DNA of 64,000 nt, taken from assembly GCF_001905465.1 (NCBI RefSeq), contig NZ_LISX01000001.1, positions 517,974 to 581,973 of the forward strand, given 5' to 3'. The DNA is from Kitasatospora sp. CB01950. Lineage in GTDB: Bacteria > Actinomycetota > Actinomycetes > Streptomycetales > Streptomycetaceae. This document shows, in pieces, positions 19,392 through 28,661 of the stretch (the first letter of the stretch is position 1; every line of letters starts with the position of its first letter). Made by a program: the position numbers and the translations under genes. The notes under the pieces were generated by a model. The model was not told the origin of the DNA. It was given only the letters and a program-made list of their open reading frames with translations, and made no database searches.

Positions 19392-22304
19392 TCAGGCGGC
19401 GCCGGTGGCGGATTCGGCCGTGGCAAGCAGGGCGTGCAGCTCGGCGACGACCGGGGTGTCGGCGGCGGCGAGGCGGGCGAGGGCGTCGCGCCAGTGGCCG
19501 ACGGCCCGGGCGGTGCGGCCCTGGTCGTGCAGGACGCGTCCGTAGGCGTGTTCGGCGAGGCCGGTGCCGTAGCCGTCGTCGAGTTCGGTGGTGTGGTCGA
19601 GCAGCCGGCGGCCGAGGACGGCGGCCTCGTCGAGGCGGCGCAGACGGCGCAGCGCCTCGATCTCGCGGAGGCGGCACTCGCGCCTGGTGTTCCACGGGGC
19701 GTTCTCGGCGAGGTCGAGCGCGGCGCGGAAGTGGCCCAGCGCCTCGGCGGGTCGGTTCAGCCGCAGGTGGGCGTTGCCGATGTTGCAGCGGCCGGCCATC
19801 TGCATCGGCACCGGGTCCGGGAGGCGCAGGGCGGCGTCGATGCTGCGGCTGTGCAGCGGGATGGCCAGCTCGGGGTCCTCGGGTTCGAGCAGGTTGCCCA
19901 GGGCGGACAGCGCCCGGGCCTCGTTGAGCGCGTCGTTCTGCTCGACGGCGAGGTCGAGGGCCTGGTGCAGGGTGAGAACGGCCTCCCGGGGGCGGTCGAG
20001 GAGCTGCAGCAGCATGCCGCGGTTGTTCAGGGAGATCTGGAGGCGGTGCTGGTTTCCGGTGCGCTGCCAGAGCGGGATGGACCGGTCGACCAGGTCGAGG
20101 GCGTCGGCGAAGCGGCCGGTGTCGAAATGGGCGCTGGCCAGGTCGACCAGGGCAAGGCCCTCGGCCGCGGTGCGGTCCTCGCGGCGGGCGACCCGGAGCG
20201 CGATCTCGTTCAGGTGCACCAGTTCCGGGGTGCGGCCGCGGGCCCGCAGGTAGGGGAGCAGGGCCTGGACCAGGTCGAGCAGGGCGGGGGCTGCCCAGTG
20301 TTGGTCGGCCAGCCGCTCGACCAGCACGGTGAGGTTGGTGTACTCGCCGTCGCCGAAGGCGAACGCGCTCTCCTGGTCCCGGTCGGCGGCGTCGCTGCCG
20401 GCGGGCAGTCCGCGCTCGCGGTGCAGCGCCGGGTCGAGGACGCGGGCGGTGCCGGCGGCGGCGTCGAGGTACCAGAGGAGCGCGTCGGCGGCGGCACGGG
20501 TGCGGTCGGCCGGGTCCTCGGTGAGTTCCCGGGCGAAGTCCCGGACCAGGTCGTGCGGGGCGAACCGGCCGCCGCCGAGCTCGTCCACCAGGGCGACGTC
20601 GGCCAGCCGGTCGAGCGCGGCGCCGGCCTGCGAGTCGCTGATCCGCAGCACACCGGAGAGCAACCCGGGGGAGTACTCGGGCAGGTCGAGCGCGCCGACG
20701 GCGATCAGCGCGTCGGCGGCCCGGCGGTCCAGTCGGCGGTCGGAGCCGCGCAGCGCCTCGTGTGCCAGGGACAGTGATTGACGGACGCTCAGATCGTCGA
20801 GTTCGAGCTCGTCGAGCCGGTCCTCGTCGTCCTCCAGGCGGCCGACCAGGTTGCGGACGGACGGGGCGGTGCGGGCGGCCAGCCGGGCGGCGACGATCCG
20901 CAGGGCGAGCGGCAGGCGGCCGCAGAGTTCGACCAGGCGGGCCAGATGGGCGTGTTCGATGCCGGCGAGTTGGAGTCCGCGGCCGGCCCGGCCGGCGGCG
21001 AGTTCGACCAGCGCGATGCTCTCGTTGGTGGTGAGGGTGCCGAGGCGGAGGTGGACCGCGCCGTCGAGGGCGAGCATCGGTGTCCGGCTGGTGACCAGGA
21101 CGCCGCAGCCGGGGCCGGACGGCAGCAGCGGGCGGACCTGGGCGAGGTCGGCGGCGTCGTCCAGCAGCAACAGGGTGCGGGTGCCGCTCAGGGTGGAGCG
21201 CAGCAGGGCGGCGGCGCCGTCGACCTCGTCGGGGACGTCGGCGGGGTTGGCGCCGAGGCCGCGGAGCAGCGCGGTGAGGGCCTGGTGAGGTCCGAGCGGG
21301 GTGAGGCCGGCGGTGGCACCGCGCAGGTTGAGGAAGAGCTGGCCGTCGGGGAAGCGGCCGCGCAGTGTGTCGGCGCAGTGGACGGCGAGCGCGGACTTGC
21401 CGACGCCGGCCATGCCGCTGAGCACGGCCAGGCCGGGGCGGTCGGTGCCGGCCACCAGGGCCTGCCGGAGGGTTTCGAGTTCGTCCGGGCGTCCGACGAA
21501 GTGGGCCGGCGGGGTGGGGAGTTGGGCGGGAATCGGGCGGGTCGGCCGGGGTGCGGCGGCGGGCTCGGGCTGGTCGGCGAGGATCCGGGCGTGCAGGGCG
21601 CGGACGGCGGGTCCGGGTTCGATGCCGAGTTCGTCGATCAGGGCGCGGCGCAGCCGCTGGTGGACGGTGAGGGCCTGGGCGCGCTGCCCGGCACCGTGCA
21701 GGGCGAGCATCAGCTGCCCGTGGAAGGCCTCGCGCAGCGGGTGCTCGCCGACCAGGCGGGTGAGTTCGGCGACCAGCCCGTGCGGGCGGCCCTGGTGCAG
21801 GTCGGCGTCGAAGCGCCACTCCAGGGCCTGGAGCCGGTTCTCGTGCCACTGGTCGCGGCGGGCCTGGGCGTCGGCGCTGTCCGGCAGGTCGGCGAGCGGG
21901 TCGCCGCGCCACAGGTCGAGGGCGGCGGCGGTCTCGGCGAGCACCCGGGGCCAGTCGGCGGCCTCGTGCGCGGCGCGGGCCCGCTGGACCGCCAGTTCGA
22001 ACTGACGGCTGTCCAACTCCTGGTCCGCGACCACGAGTCGGTACCCGGAGGGGGCGGCGCGCAGCCGGTCGCCGGTCTCGTCGCCGAGCGACTTGCGCAG
22101 CCGGGCGACCAGGTTGCGCAGCGAGGCCTCGGCGGTGCTGGGGGCCTCCTCGCCCCACAGGGCGTCGATCAGCCGGTCCAGCGAGACCGGCTGGTTGGCG
22201 TGGACGAGCAGCACCGCCAGCAGGGTGCGGGCCTTGGGGCCGCGCACCGGGCAGTCCCGAATGCCGTCATGGGCCTGGAGACTGCCGAGTAATCCGAACC
22301 GCAT
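19392..22304 (-). CDS. AfsR/SARP-type regulator with NB-ARC ATPase and TPR domains
   Basis: 970 residues. Residues 1-95 form an OmpR-like winged helix (RGPKARTLLAVLLVHANQPVSLDRL), 95-245 the bacterial transcriptional activation domain, about 265-560 an NB-ARC STAND ATPase (Walker A GMAGVGKSAL, Walker B TLLLLDDA, GLPL-like GRLPLALRIV), and the C-terminal 350 residues are tetratricopeptide helices. Such proteins activate secondary-metabolism genes after signal-dependent oligomerisation. The nearest candidates for control are the secreted-protein genes starting at 22498 and the lanABC locus, but no binding repeats were identified, so the target is inference. Confidence 0.9.
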   Translation of the reverse strand: MRFGLLGSLQAHDGIRDCPVRGPKARTLLAVLLVHANQPVSLDRLIDALWGEEAPSTAEASLRNLVARLRKSLGDETGDRLRAAPSGYRLVVADQELDSRQFELAVQRARAAHEAADWPRVLAETAAALDLWRGDPLADLPDSADAQARRDQWHENRLQALEWRFDADLHQGRPHGLVAELTRLVGEHPLREAFHGQLMLALHGAGQRAQALTVHQRLRRALIDELGIEPGPAVRALHARILADQPEPAAAPRPTRPIPAQLPTPPAHFVGRPDELETLRQALVAGTDRPGLAVLSGMAGVGKSALAVHCADTLRGRFPDGQLFLNLRGATAGLTPLGPHQALTALLRGLGANPADVPDEVDGAAALLRSTLSGTRTLLLLDDAADLAQVRPLLPSGPGCGVLVTSRTPMLALDGAVHLRLGTLTTNESIALVELAAGRAGRGLQLAGIEHAHLARLVELCGRLPLALRIVAARLAARTAPSVRNLVGRLEDDEDRLDELELDDLSVRQSLSLAHEALRGSDRRLDRRAADALIAVGALDLPEYSPGLLSGVLRISDSQAGAALDRLADVALVDELGGGRFAPHDLVRDFARELTEDPADRTRAAADALLWYLDAAAGTARVLDPALHRERGLPAGSDAADRDQESAFAFGDGEYTNLTVLVERLADQHWAAPALLDLVQALLPYLRARGRTPELVHLNEIALRVARREDRTAAEGLALVDLASAHFDTGRFADALDLVDRSIPLWQRTGNQHRLQISLNNRGMLLQLLDRPREAVLTLHQALDLAVEQNDALNEARALSALGNLLEPEDPELAIPLHSRSIDAALRLPDPVPMQMAGRCNIGNAHLRLNRPAEALGHFRAALDLAENAPWNTRRECRLREIEALRRLRRLDEAAVLGRRLLDHTTELDDGYGTGLAEHAYGRVLHDQGRTARAVGHWRDALARLAAADTPVVAELHALLATAESATGAA

Positions 22305-22497
22305 GGCTGTAACCCCCGTGTCGGTCGCGCCTCCAACGGCCCCCTGGGACGCGTTAGGTAGATGTTATCGGCGGATTATGCGTGTGGCCCAAGCTCTTTC
22401 ATGTCGGCAGGTGAAGCCAGCTGACGAAAAGTCAGAAATGACGGCCTTGCCTCACAGCGGGGCGGCCGGCCGACCGGAAGAGCCCAGGGAGACTGCC

Positions 22498-23046
22498 ATG
22501 ACTCGCTCGAACACCGCTCGTCGTACCGTCGCCGCGCTGCTCACCGCGGGGGTGGCGACGGTCCTGATGACCGCGACGCCGGCCCACGCCGACAGCAACG
22601 ACAGCTGCCACCCGTCCGGGGTGATGCCGAGGGTCGGAGTGTTCGGGAACCTCGCCCCGACGCCGTCCGACCCGCTGGTCCGGGCGCAGGGCTGGGTCGG
22701 AGCGGGCCCGGCCTGCTCCCCGACGGGCAGCTTCGACGGGTACCGGACCGACGCGGGCGGCTACGCGGCGATGGCCTGGCGGCTGACCGAGTCGATGGAG
22801 CCGTCCGAGTTCCTCTCCACCGGGTCCGCGACGCCGCTCGCCGGCCGCGACGACCTGGCCCCCGGCGACGGGCTGCTGAACCCGGCGGGCTTCGGCCACG
22901 TGGTGGTCTTCGACCACTGGGCCGACGACGCGCACACCTCCTACCTGGGCTACGAGTTCACCTCGGCCGGTGTGCAGCACCGCACCATCCCCTACCCGTA
23001 CTTCGCGGGCCACGGCGACTTCCGGCCGGTCCGCGCGGCGCACTGA
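22498..23046 (+). CDS. secreted NlpC/P60-like protein lacking the catalytic Cys
   Basis: 182 residues with a Sec signal peptide (TVAALLTAGVATVLMTATPAHA, cut about residue 31). The block YRTDAGGYAAMAW near 80 resembles the NlpC/P60-like YRTDCSGYVSMAW seen in streptomycete secreted proteins, but the catalytic Cys position is Ala and the next Ser is Gly. The later GHVVVFDHWADDAHTSYLGYE block, with its His, is retained. This suggests a catalytically dead member, perhaps a binding or inhibitor protein. It heads a run of three secreted-protein genes on the same strand and diverges from the regulator gene. Confidence 0.75.
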   Translation: MTRSNTARRTVAALLTAGVATVLMTATPAHADSNDSCHPSGVMPRVGVFGNLAPTPSDPLVRAQGWVGAGPACSPTGSFDGYRTDAGGYAAMAWRLTESMEPSEFLSTGSATPLAGRDDLAPGDGLLNPAGFGHVVVFDHWADDAHTSYLGYEFTSAGVQHRTIPYPYFAGHGDFRPVRAAH

Positions 23047-23173
23047 TCGCCGCCGCTTCCCCTCCCCTCTCCACCGCCCCACCCGGAACCCACACCGACC
23101 AGCACCCGTACGGCAGTTGACGCCGTCGGCGGGTCGGCACCGGCACGCCGAAATCGAGAAGGAGCTGTCCGCC

Positions 23174-25288
23174 GTGAAATCGCACCGCCGGGCCCTGGCC
23201 ACCGCGGCCACCGCACTGGCCCTGGCCGCCACCGCCCTCGGAACCGTCCCCGCGTTCGCGGCGGAGCAGGGCGCCGACGCCACCAGGAACGCCACCAAGA
23301 ACGTCGACTACCTGGGCCGGACGTTCGCGATCCCCGCCGACTGGCCGGTGATCGACCTGTCCGCCGACCCCCGCACCTGCGTCCGCTTCGACCGGCACGC
23401 CCTCTACCTCGGCGCCCCCGGCGCGGACCAGGACTGCCCGTCCCACCTGATCGGCCGCACCGAGGCGCTGCTGGTCCAGCCCGCCGCCGGCGAACCGGCC
23501 GGCACCACCGTCAACGAGACCGGGCACGAGATCGACGCCGCCGACGGGACGGTGCGGATCACCGCCGGCTACGACACCGACCGGGCGCTGGTCACCGGCA
23601 TCCTGACCGGTGCCGCGATCCCCGCGAAGGCGCCCGCCAAGGCCGCCACCCTGGGGGCCAAGGCGCTGACGGCCGCGGCCGTACCGGCGACCAGCACCAA
23701 CTACACCGGCAAGGGCTTCGACGCCTGCGCCGCCCCCAGCAGCTCCCTGATGGCGGGCTGGATGGCCGACTCGCCGTACCGTGCCGTCGGCATCTACATC
23801 GGCGGCTCCAAGCGGGGCTGTCCCCAGCCCAACCTGACCCCCGGCTGGGTGAGCCAACAGGCCGCCGCGGGTTGGCACTTCATGCCGCTGTACGTGGGCC
23901 TGCAGGCCCCCGACATCACCTCCCCCGCCGGCCAGGGCGCGGCCGCCGCCGACGACGCGATCAACAACGCGGTCGCCCTCGGCTTCGGCCCCGGCAGCGT
24001 CCTCTACTACGACATGGAGGCGTACTCCTCGGGCTACAGCAGCAAGGTGCTGGCCTTCGAGTCGGCCTGGACCGAGCGGCTGCACGCCCGCGGCTACCTC
24101 TCCGCCATCTACAGCAGCTCGGACAGCGGCATCGCCGACCTGGCGAACCACATCTCCGGCTACACCATGCCCGACGTGGTGTACTTCGCCCGCTGGGGCC
24201 GTCCCGCCGACACCAACGACCCGGCGATTCCCGCCTCGTACTGGGCCGGCCACCAGCGGGTGCACCAGTACTCGGGAAACGTCACCGAGAGCTACCACGG
24301 CTACTCGCTGGAGATCGACGCCGACTACCTGGACGTCCAGGTGGCCCAGGAACCCACCGTGCCGGCCGGTGTGATCTACCACAGCATCGTTGCCGGGAAC
24401 GGGAGTTGGGCCGGGTTCGGGGCGCTCGCCGGGGTGGGCACGCCGACCATGCTGGCCCGCGAGAGCGCCATCACCGGAATGCCGGACGGCACCGCGCAGG
24501 TGGTGGGAATCGGCAGTGACGGCAACGTGTACCACGAGGCCCGGCTCACCGACGGGACGTGGAGCGGCTTCGCGCCGCTGGCCGGGGTCGGCACGCCGAC
24601 CATGCAGGCGAGCAAGGTGGCGATCGCCGGACTGCCGGACGGCAGCGCCCAGGTGGTGGCGATCGGCAGCGACGGCAACGTCTACCACGAGATCCGCCTC
24701 CCGAACGGGAGTTGGAGCGGTTTCGCGCCGCTGGCCGGGGTCGGCACGCCGACCATGCTGGCCCGGGAGGTGGCCATCGCGGCGATGCCGGACGGCACCG
24801 CGCAGGTGGTGGCGGTCGGCAGCGACGGCAACGTGTACCACGAGGCCCGGCTCACCGACGGGACGTGGAGCGGCTTCGCGCCGCTGGCCGGGGTCGGCAC
24901 GCCGACCATGCAGGCGAGCAAGGTGGCGATCGCCGGAATGCCGGACGGCAGCGCCCAGGTGGTGGCGATCGGCAGCGACGGCAACGTCTACCACAACACC
25001 CGTCTGACCAACGCGGGTTGGGCCGGATTCGCGCCGCTCGACGGAGTCGGCACGTCGAAGATGCAGGCCTTCGAGGTGGCCATCGCCGGCCTGCCGAACG
25101 GGACTTCGCAGGTGCTGGCGATCGGCAGCGACCACCAGGCGTACTCCCGGATCCGGCTCACCGGCGGCAACTGGACGGCCTTCCAGGCCATGGCCGGACA
25201 CGACGGCGCCGCGACCTTCCCGGCCCGGCGGGTGGCGGTCGCCGCGATGCCCGACGGCTCCACCCAGGTGCTCGCCACCACGCTCTGA
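23174..25288 (+). CDS. secreted DUF1906 (glycoside hydrolase-like) protein with C-terminal repeats
   Basis: 704 residues from GTG 23174, nine bases after AAGGAG, with a signal peptide cut after PAFAA. About 175-400 form a DUF1906 (Rv2525c-like) TIM-barrel domain: GFDACAAPSSSLMAGWM, AVGIYIGG, VLYYDMEAY with its acidic residues, and the terminal EIDADYLD. The C-terminal 300 residues contain about six repeats of roughly 51 residues (PLAGVGTPTM, MPDGTAQVVAIGSDGNVYHEARL), like bacterial beta-propeller lectins. Likely a peptidoglycan- or glycan-binding exported protein; catalysis by DUF1906 is unproven. The repeats include a recent 306-bp duplication. Confidence 0.88.
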   Translation: MKSHRRALATAATALALAATALGTVPAFAAEQGADATRNATKNVDYLGRTFAIPADWPVIDLSADPRTCVRFDRHALYLGAPGADQDCPSHLIGRTEALLVQPAAGEPAGTTVNETGHEIDAADGTVRITAGYDTDRALVTGILTGAAIPAKAPAKAATLGAKALTAAAVPATSTNYTGKGFDACAAPSSSLMAGWMADSPYRAVGIYIGGSKRGCPQPNLTPGWVSQQAAAGWHFMPLYVGLQAPDITSPAGQGAAAADDAINNAVALGFGPGSVLYYDMEAYSSGYSSKVLAFESAWTERLHARGYLSAIYSSSDSGIADLANHISGYTMPDVVYFARWGRPADTNDPAIPASYWAGHQRVHQYSGNVTESYHGYSLEIDADYLDVQVAQEPTVPAGVIYHSIVAGNGSWAGFGALAGVGTPTMLARESAITGMPDGTAQVVGIGSDGNVYHEARLTDGTWSGFAPLAGVGTPTMQASKVAIAGLPDGSAQVVAIGSDGNVYHEIRLPNGSWSGFAPLAGVGTPTMLAREVAIAAMPDGTAQVVAVGSDGNVYHEARLTDGTWSGFAPLAGVGTPTMQASKVAIAGMPDGSAQVVAIGSDGNVYHNTRLTNAGWAGFAPLDGVGTSKMQAFEVAIAGLPNGTSQVLAIGSDHQAYSRIRLTGGNWTAFQAMAGHDGAATFPARRVAVAAMPDGSTQVLATTL
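24479..24996 (+). repeat. 306-bp tandem duplication inside the propeller repeats
   Basis: The stretch 24479-24690 recurs at 24785-24996 with an offset of 306 bases (two 51-residue repeats) and almost no differences, for example both copies share CCACGAGGCCCGGCTCACCG and GCCGACCATGCAGGCGAGCA. Confidence 0.85.
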
Positions 25289-25296
25289 CCCCCCTC

Positions 25297-25334
25297 GGCC
25301 GCGGCGGGCCCAAGGTCCCGGGCCCGCCGCGGCC
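25297..25334. terminator. terminator after the DUF1906 gene
   Basis: Perfect 15-bp inverted repeat GGCCGCGGCGGGCCC/GGGCCCGCCGCGGCC (25297-25311, 25320-25334) with an eight-base loop, followed by an A-rich stretch. Confidence 0.8.
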
Positions 25335-25404
25335 CACCCCAAAAAGCTTGCTCCACCAGTCTGGACGGCCCATCGGGCGTCCATCTTCCAAGGAGTTCCA
25401 CATT

Positions 25405-27198
25405 ATGGAAATCGCACACAAGTTCGGTAAGGCCGGTCTGGCCGCCATGGTCGCCGCCGGCGCCCTGACCACCTTCGCGGCCGGCTCGGCGCACGCCGAC
25501 GCGGCCTCCATCGTCAGCATCGCGAACAGCCAGCTCGGGCAGGGCCCGTGCAGCATCGGCGGCAGCGGGTACTACCCCCCCAACAAGAGCGGCAGTTCCT
25601 GCGACGGAGCGGGCCACAAGCGCGAGTCCTGGTGCGCCGACTTCGCGGCCTGGGTCTGGGGCCGCAGCGACGTCGCCTTCGCCAATGAACTGTCCTCCGG
25701 CGCCGCCAGCTTCTACGACTACGGCGTCAAGCACGGCACCCGGCACAGCACCCCGCAGGTCGGCGACGCCATCGTGTGGGACTTCAACTCCGCCACCGAC
25801 TGGGCCTCGCACGTCAACCTGGTGACGGCCGTCAACGGCAGCTCGATCACCGTGGTCGGCGGCAACCAGAGCAACAGCGTCACCACCTACACCATCAACA
25901 ACGCCGGGATCGGAAGCACGTCGTCCACCGGCCAGCGGATCAGCGGCTTCATCTCCCCGATCTTCAACGGCACCACCAGCAACCCGTCCAACCTGCCGGC
26001 CGGCACCCTGGTGAAGTCCGCCTCCAGCCCGACCGTCAAGGTCATCGTGGGCGGCGCCGGCCTGGCGATCCAGGGCTCCGACGTGGACGCCGACCACTAC
26101 GACCTCAGCAAGATCGTCACGGTCGGCGACGCCGCGTTCAACGCCCTGCCCGCCGTCCCGCCGAATGGAACCGTCGTGATGGACCAGTCCGGTACCGACA
26201 ACTCCCGCTTCGTGGTCGTCGACGGCGTCGCCCTGAACATCGGCGGCGACGACTGGGTCTCGGGCGGCTACAGCACCAAGCCGCAGATGGGCGTACCCAC
26301 CTCCTGGCTGCGCGACGCCACGCAGCGCACCCTGGGCACCGGCGTGGTCGTGCTGGACCAGTCGGGCGCCGACAACAGCCGCTACGTGATGGTCCGCGGT
26401 GCCGCGCTGCCGATCTCCGGTGCCGAGTGGGACAACGGCGGCTACGCCGCCCGCCCGTCGGCCGGCGTTCCCGCCGCCTGGTTGAAGGCGGCCGTCGCCA
26501 AGCCGGTGCCGGACGGGACCGTGGTGATGGACCAGAACGGCGCCGACAACAGCCGTTTCGTGATGGTCGGCGGCGCGGCCGCCGCCATCTCCGGCGCCGA
26601 GTGGGAGAACGACGGCTACAACGACCGCCCGCTGATGGGCGTCCCCGGTGCCTGGCTGGGCCGGGCAGCCGCGGCCAAGCCCGCCGACGGAGTGCTGCTG
26701 AAGGGCGAATCGGGCGCCGACTCGTCGGTGTACGTCACCGCCAACGGCTCCGCCCTGCCGCTGACCGTCCCCGAGTACAACAACGTCTGGGCCAACCGCC
26801 CGACCACCGGCGCCCCGGAGCGGTGGCTGGGCTGGCTCGTGGCCAAGCCCCTGGCCAACGGCACCGTCATCACCAACGCCAGCGGGCAGGAGAGCACCCG
26901 CTACGTGATGGCCGGCGGCAAGGCCGTCCCGCTCGGCGCCGCCGACTTCGCCGCGCTCGGCTACGACCAGCAGCCGCTGCGCGGCGTCCCCGGCACCTGG
27001 GAGGCCACCGCGGCCGCCAAGTCCGCCCCGGCCGACGGCACCATGCTGCTGTCGCCCGACAACACCACCGTCTGGCTGGTCGTCAACAACGGCCACAAGC
27101 GTCCGATGACCCCGTCCGAGTTCGGTGACGGCGGCTACTCCTTCCTGGACGTGGTCCGCGTCCCGACCGCCCTCACCGCCGCCCTGCCGGGTGCCTGA
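25405..27198 (+). CDS. secreted CHAP-domain amidase/endopeptidase with seven C-terminal repeats
   Basis: 597 residues from ATG 25405 with AAGGAG nine bases before. Signal peptide ends near AGSAHA. Residues 35-185 are a CHAP-like peptidase: Cys in RESWCADFAAWVWG, His in WASHVNLV, then VVGGNQS. The remainder is six to seven repeats of about 50 residues with the pattern GTVVMDQSGADNSRFVMVGG, AEW, GY, RP, GVP-WL. These probably bind the cell wall or surface polymers. The signal, catalytic pair and repeats suggest an exported wall hydrolase. A terminator separates it from the convergent lanC. Confidence 0.85.
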   Translation: MEIAHKFGKAGLAAMVAAGALTTFAAGSAHADAASIVSIANSQLGQGPCSIGGSGYYPPNKSGSSCDGAGHKRESWCADFAAWVWGRSDVAFANELSSGAASFYDYGVKHGTRHSTPQVGDAIVWDFNSATDWASHVNLVTAVNGSSITVVGGNQSNSVTTYTINNAGIGSTSSTGQRISGFISPIFNGTTSNPSNLPAGTLVKSASSPTVKVIVGGAGLAIQGSDVDADHYDLSKIVTVGDAAFNALPAVPPNGTVVMDQSGTDNSRFVVVDGVALNIGGDDWVSGGYSTKPQMGVPTSWLRDATQRTLGTGVVVLDQSGADNSRYVMVRGAALPISGAEWDNGGYAARPSAGVPAAWLKAAVAKPVPDGTVVMDQNGADNSRFVMVGGAAAAISGAEWENDGYNDRPLMGVPGAWLGRAAAAKPADGVLLKGESGADSSVYVTANGSALPLTVPEYNNVWANRPTTGAPERWLGWLVAKPLANGTVITNASGQESTRYVMAGGKAVPLGAADFAALGYDQQPLRGVPGTWEATAAAKSAPADGTMLLSPDNTTVWLVVNNGHKRPMTPSEFGDGGYSFLDVVRVPTALTAALPGA

Positions 27199-27214
27199 CA
27201 TCCCCCGCAACCCG

Positions 27215-27254
27215 CCGGCCCCCGGCCGTGGCACCCGCCACGGCCGGGGGCCGG
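27215..27254. terminator. bidirectional terminator between CHAP gene and lanC
   Basis: Perfect 17-bp inverted repeat (CCGGCCCCCGGCCGTGG at 27215-27231, partner 27238-27254), six-base loop, between two convergent genes. Confidence 0.85.
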
Positions 27255-27274
27255 CCCCGTGTGCCGGGGAAGGC

Positions 27275-28609
27275 TCAGGACAGCAGCAGCGGCATGTCCC
27301 AGTCGTGCGGGGTGCCGCCGCAGGCGTAGGAGTCCAGGGCGAGCGCCACGCCCGCGGCGCCGTCCAGGTAGCCGGAGACGTCGGAGGCGAACGGCTTCGA
27401 GGTCATCGAGAAGCGCAGGCCGAACGGGACGCCGGGGTCGAAGGCGTCGACCAGCCGGGCGGCGATCAGGTCGCGCCGCTGCTCGATCCGCGGGTCCGCG
27501 AAGTACTCGTTGAGGCGGCCGAGTTGGTGCAGCGCGCCGGCCCAGCCGTGGCAGATCGCGTGGTCGGCGATGCCCCAGTCGTCGATCGGGACGGCGAGCA
27601 GCCGCTCCACCGAGTCCCGGGCGGCCGCCGTCCAGTCCGGGCGGTCGAGCACCGCGCCCGCCACCTGGAGGGCGCGCGAGACGCCGGGCGCGCCGTAGCA
27701 CCAGGCCGGCCAGCCGGCGGGCTTGCGCCAGGCGTCCGGGCCGGCCAGGTACGCGGGGAGGTCCAGGTGGTTCGGCCAGTACGGGCCGTGCTCGTCGCGC
27801 ACCGCCCAGCGCAGCAGCAGCGCGGCGATCCGCTCCATCGCCTCCCGGTGGCCGGGCAGCCGGACGCCGTCGCGCCAGGCCAGCGCGAGCAGCATCAGCG
27901 GGCCCGCGACGCCGTGCGACAGGCCCAGGTTGAGGTGGCCGTCGGGCATCAGGTGCTCGGAGCCGATCCGCGGCGCGTCCAGCGACCACCAGCGCGGGAC
28001 GCGCACCCCGCGGTGCTCGGTCTCGCCGCAGCCCAGCTCGATCAGGTAGCCGAGGACGCGTTCCAGCTCCTCGCCGCAGGTCTCGGCGCGCGCCAGCAGG
28101 TACCGGCCGACGCCGGTCATCCCGCGCACCACCTCGTAGTGGCCGATGGTCTCCAGCGGGCCGTCCGGCACGGCGGGCAGCGCGGTGTGCACCAACTGCC
28201 GCTGGTAGGCGTCGAGTCGGTGCAGTGCGGTGGTGTAGCCGCCGGTGGCCCGGTTGGCGACCAGCACGGCGAAGGCCAGCGCCCCCGGGCCCTTGAAGAT
28301 CCCGCTGGGCGTGGTCTCGCCGTCGGCGGCGGCCCGGGTGGCGACGGCGAGCCAGCCGTGCGCCCGCGCCACCCGCTCCGGGTGCGGCCGGGCCCCGCCG
28401 CTGAACGCCAGCGACAGGCCCGGACTGCCGCTGCCGAGCGTCAGCTCCACCCACACCCCCTCCGCGACCCCGCTGTCGTTCGCCTCGGCCGGGATCCGGG
28501 TGGCGGCCATGGTCGCGGCCGGGTCGGCCAGCCGGTCGAGAATCCGCTCGGAGACCGTCCCGGCGGCTTCGCGCAGCGACGACGTGGCGGGGGGTTCGGT
28601 GACGGTCAT
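27275..28609 (-). CDS. lanC: lanthionine cyclase, class I (LanC)
   Basis: 444 residues. LanC proteins join Cys thiols to dehydrated Ser/Thr to make (methyl)lanthionine rings. The zinc ligands are visible: WCYGAPG (Cys) near 300 and CHGWAG (Cys, His) near 350. Also present are the barrel motifs LGLSHGVAGPLMLLAL and GYLDGAAGVALAL near the end. ATG 28609 follows GCGGAG. It is 52 bases after lanB on the same strand. As in actinobacterial class I clusters, it is separate from the dehydratase. Confidence 0.92.
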   Translation of the reverse strand: MTVTEPPATSSLREAAGTVSERILDRLADPAATMAATRIPAEANDSGVAEGVWVELTLGSGSPGLSLAFSGGARPHPERVARAHGWLAVATRAAADGETTPSGIFKGPGALAFAVLVANRATGGYTTALHRLDAYQRQLVHTALPAVPDGPLETIGHYEVVRGMTGVGRYLLARAETCGEELERVLGYLIELGCGETEHRGVRVPRWWSLDAPRIGSEHLMPDGHLNLGLSHGVAGPLMLLALAWRDGVRLPGHREAMERIAALLLRWAVRDEHGPYWPNHLDLPAYLAGPDAWRKPAGWPAWCYGAPGVSRALQVAGAVLDRPDWTAAARDSVERLLAVPIDDWGIADHAICHGWAGALHQLGRLNEYFADPRIEQRRDLIAARLVDAFDPGVPFGLRFSMTSKPFASDVSGYLDGAAGVALALDSYACGGTPHDWDMPLLLS

Positions 28610-28661
28610 CGGGCGCTCCGCAAGGTGAAGTGAACGGTGGGGCAGGAGAGTTGTGCCGGCT

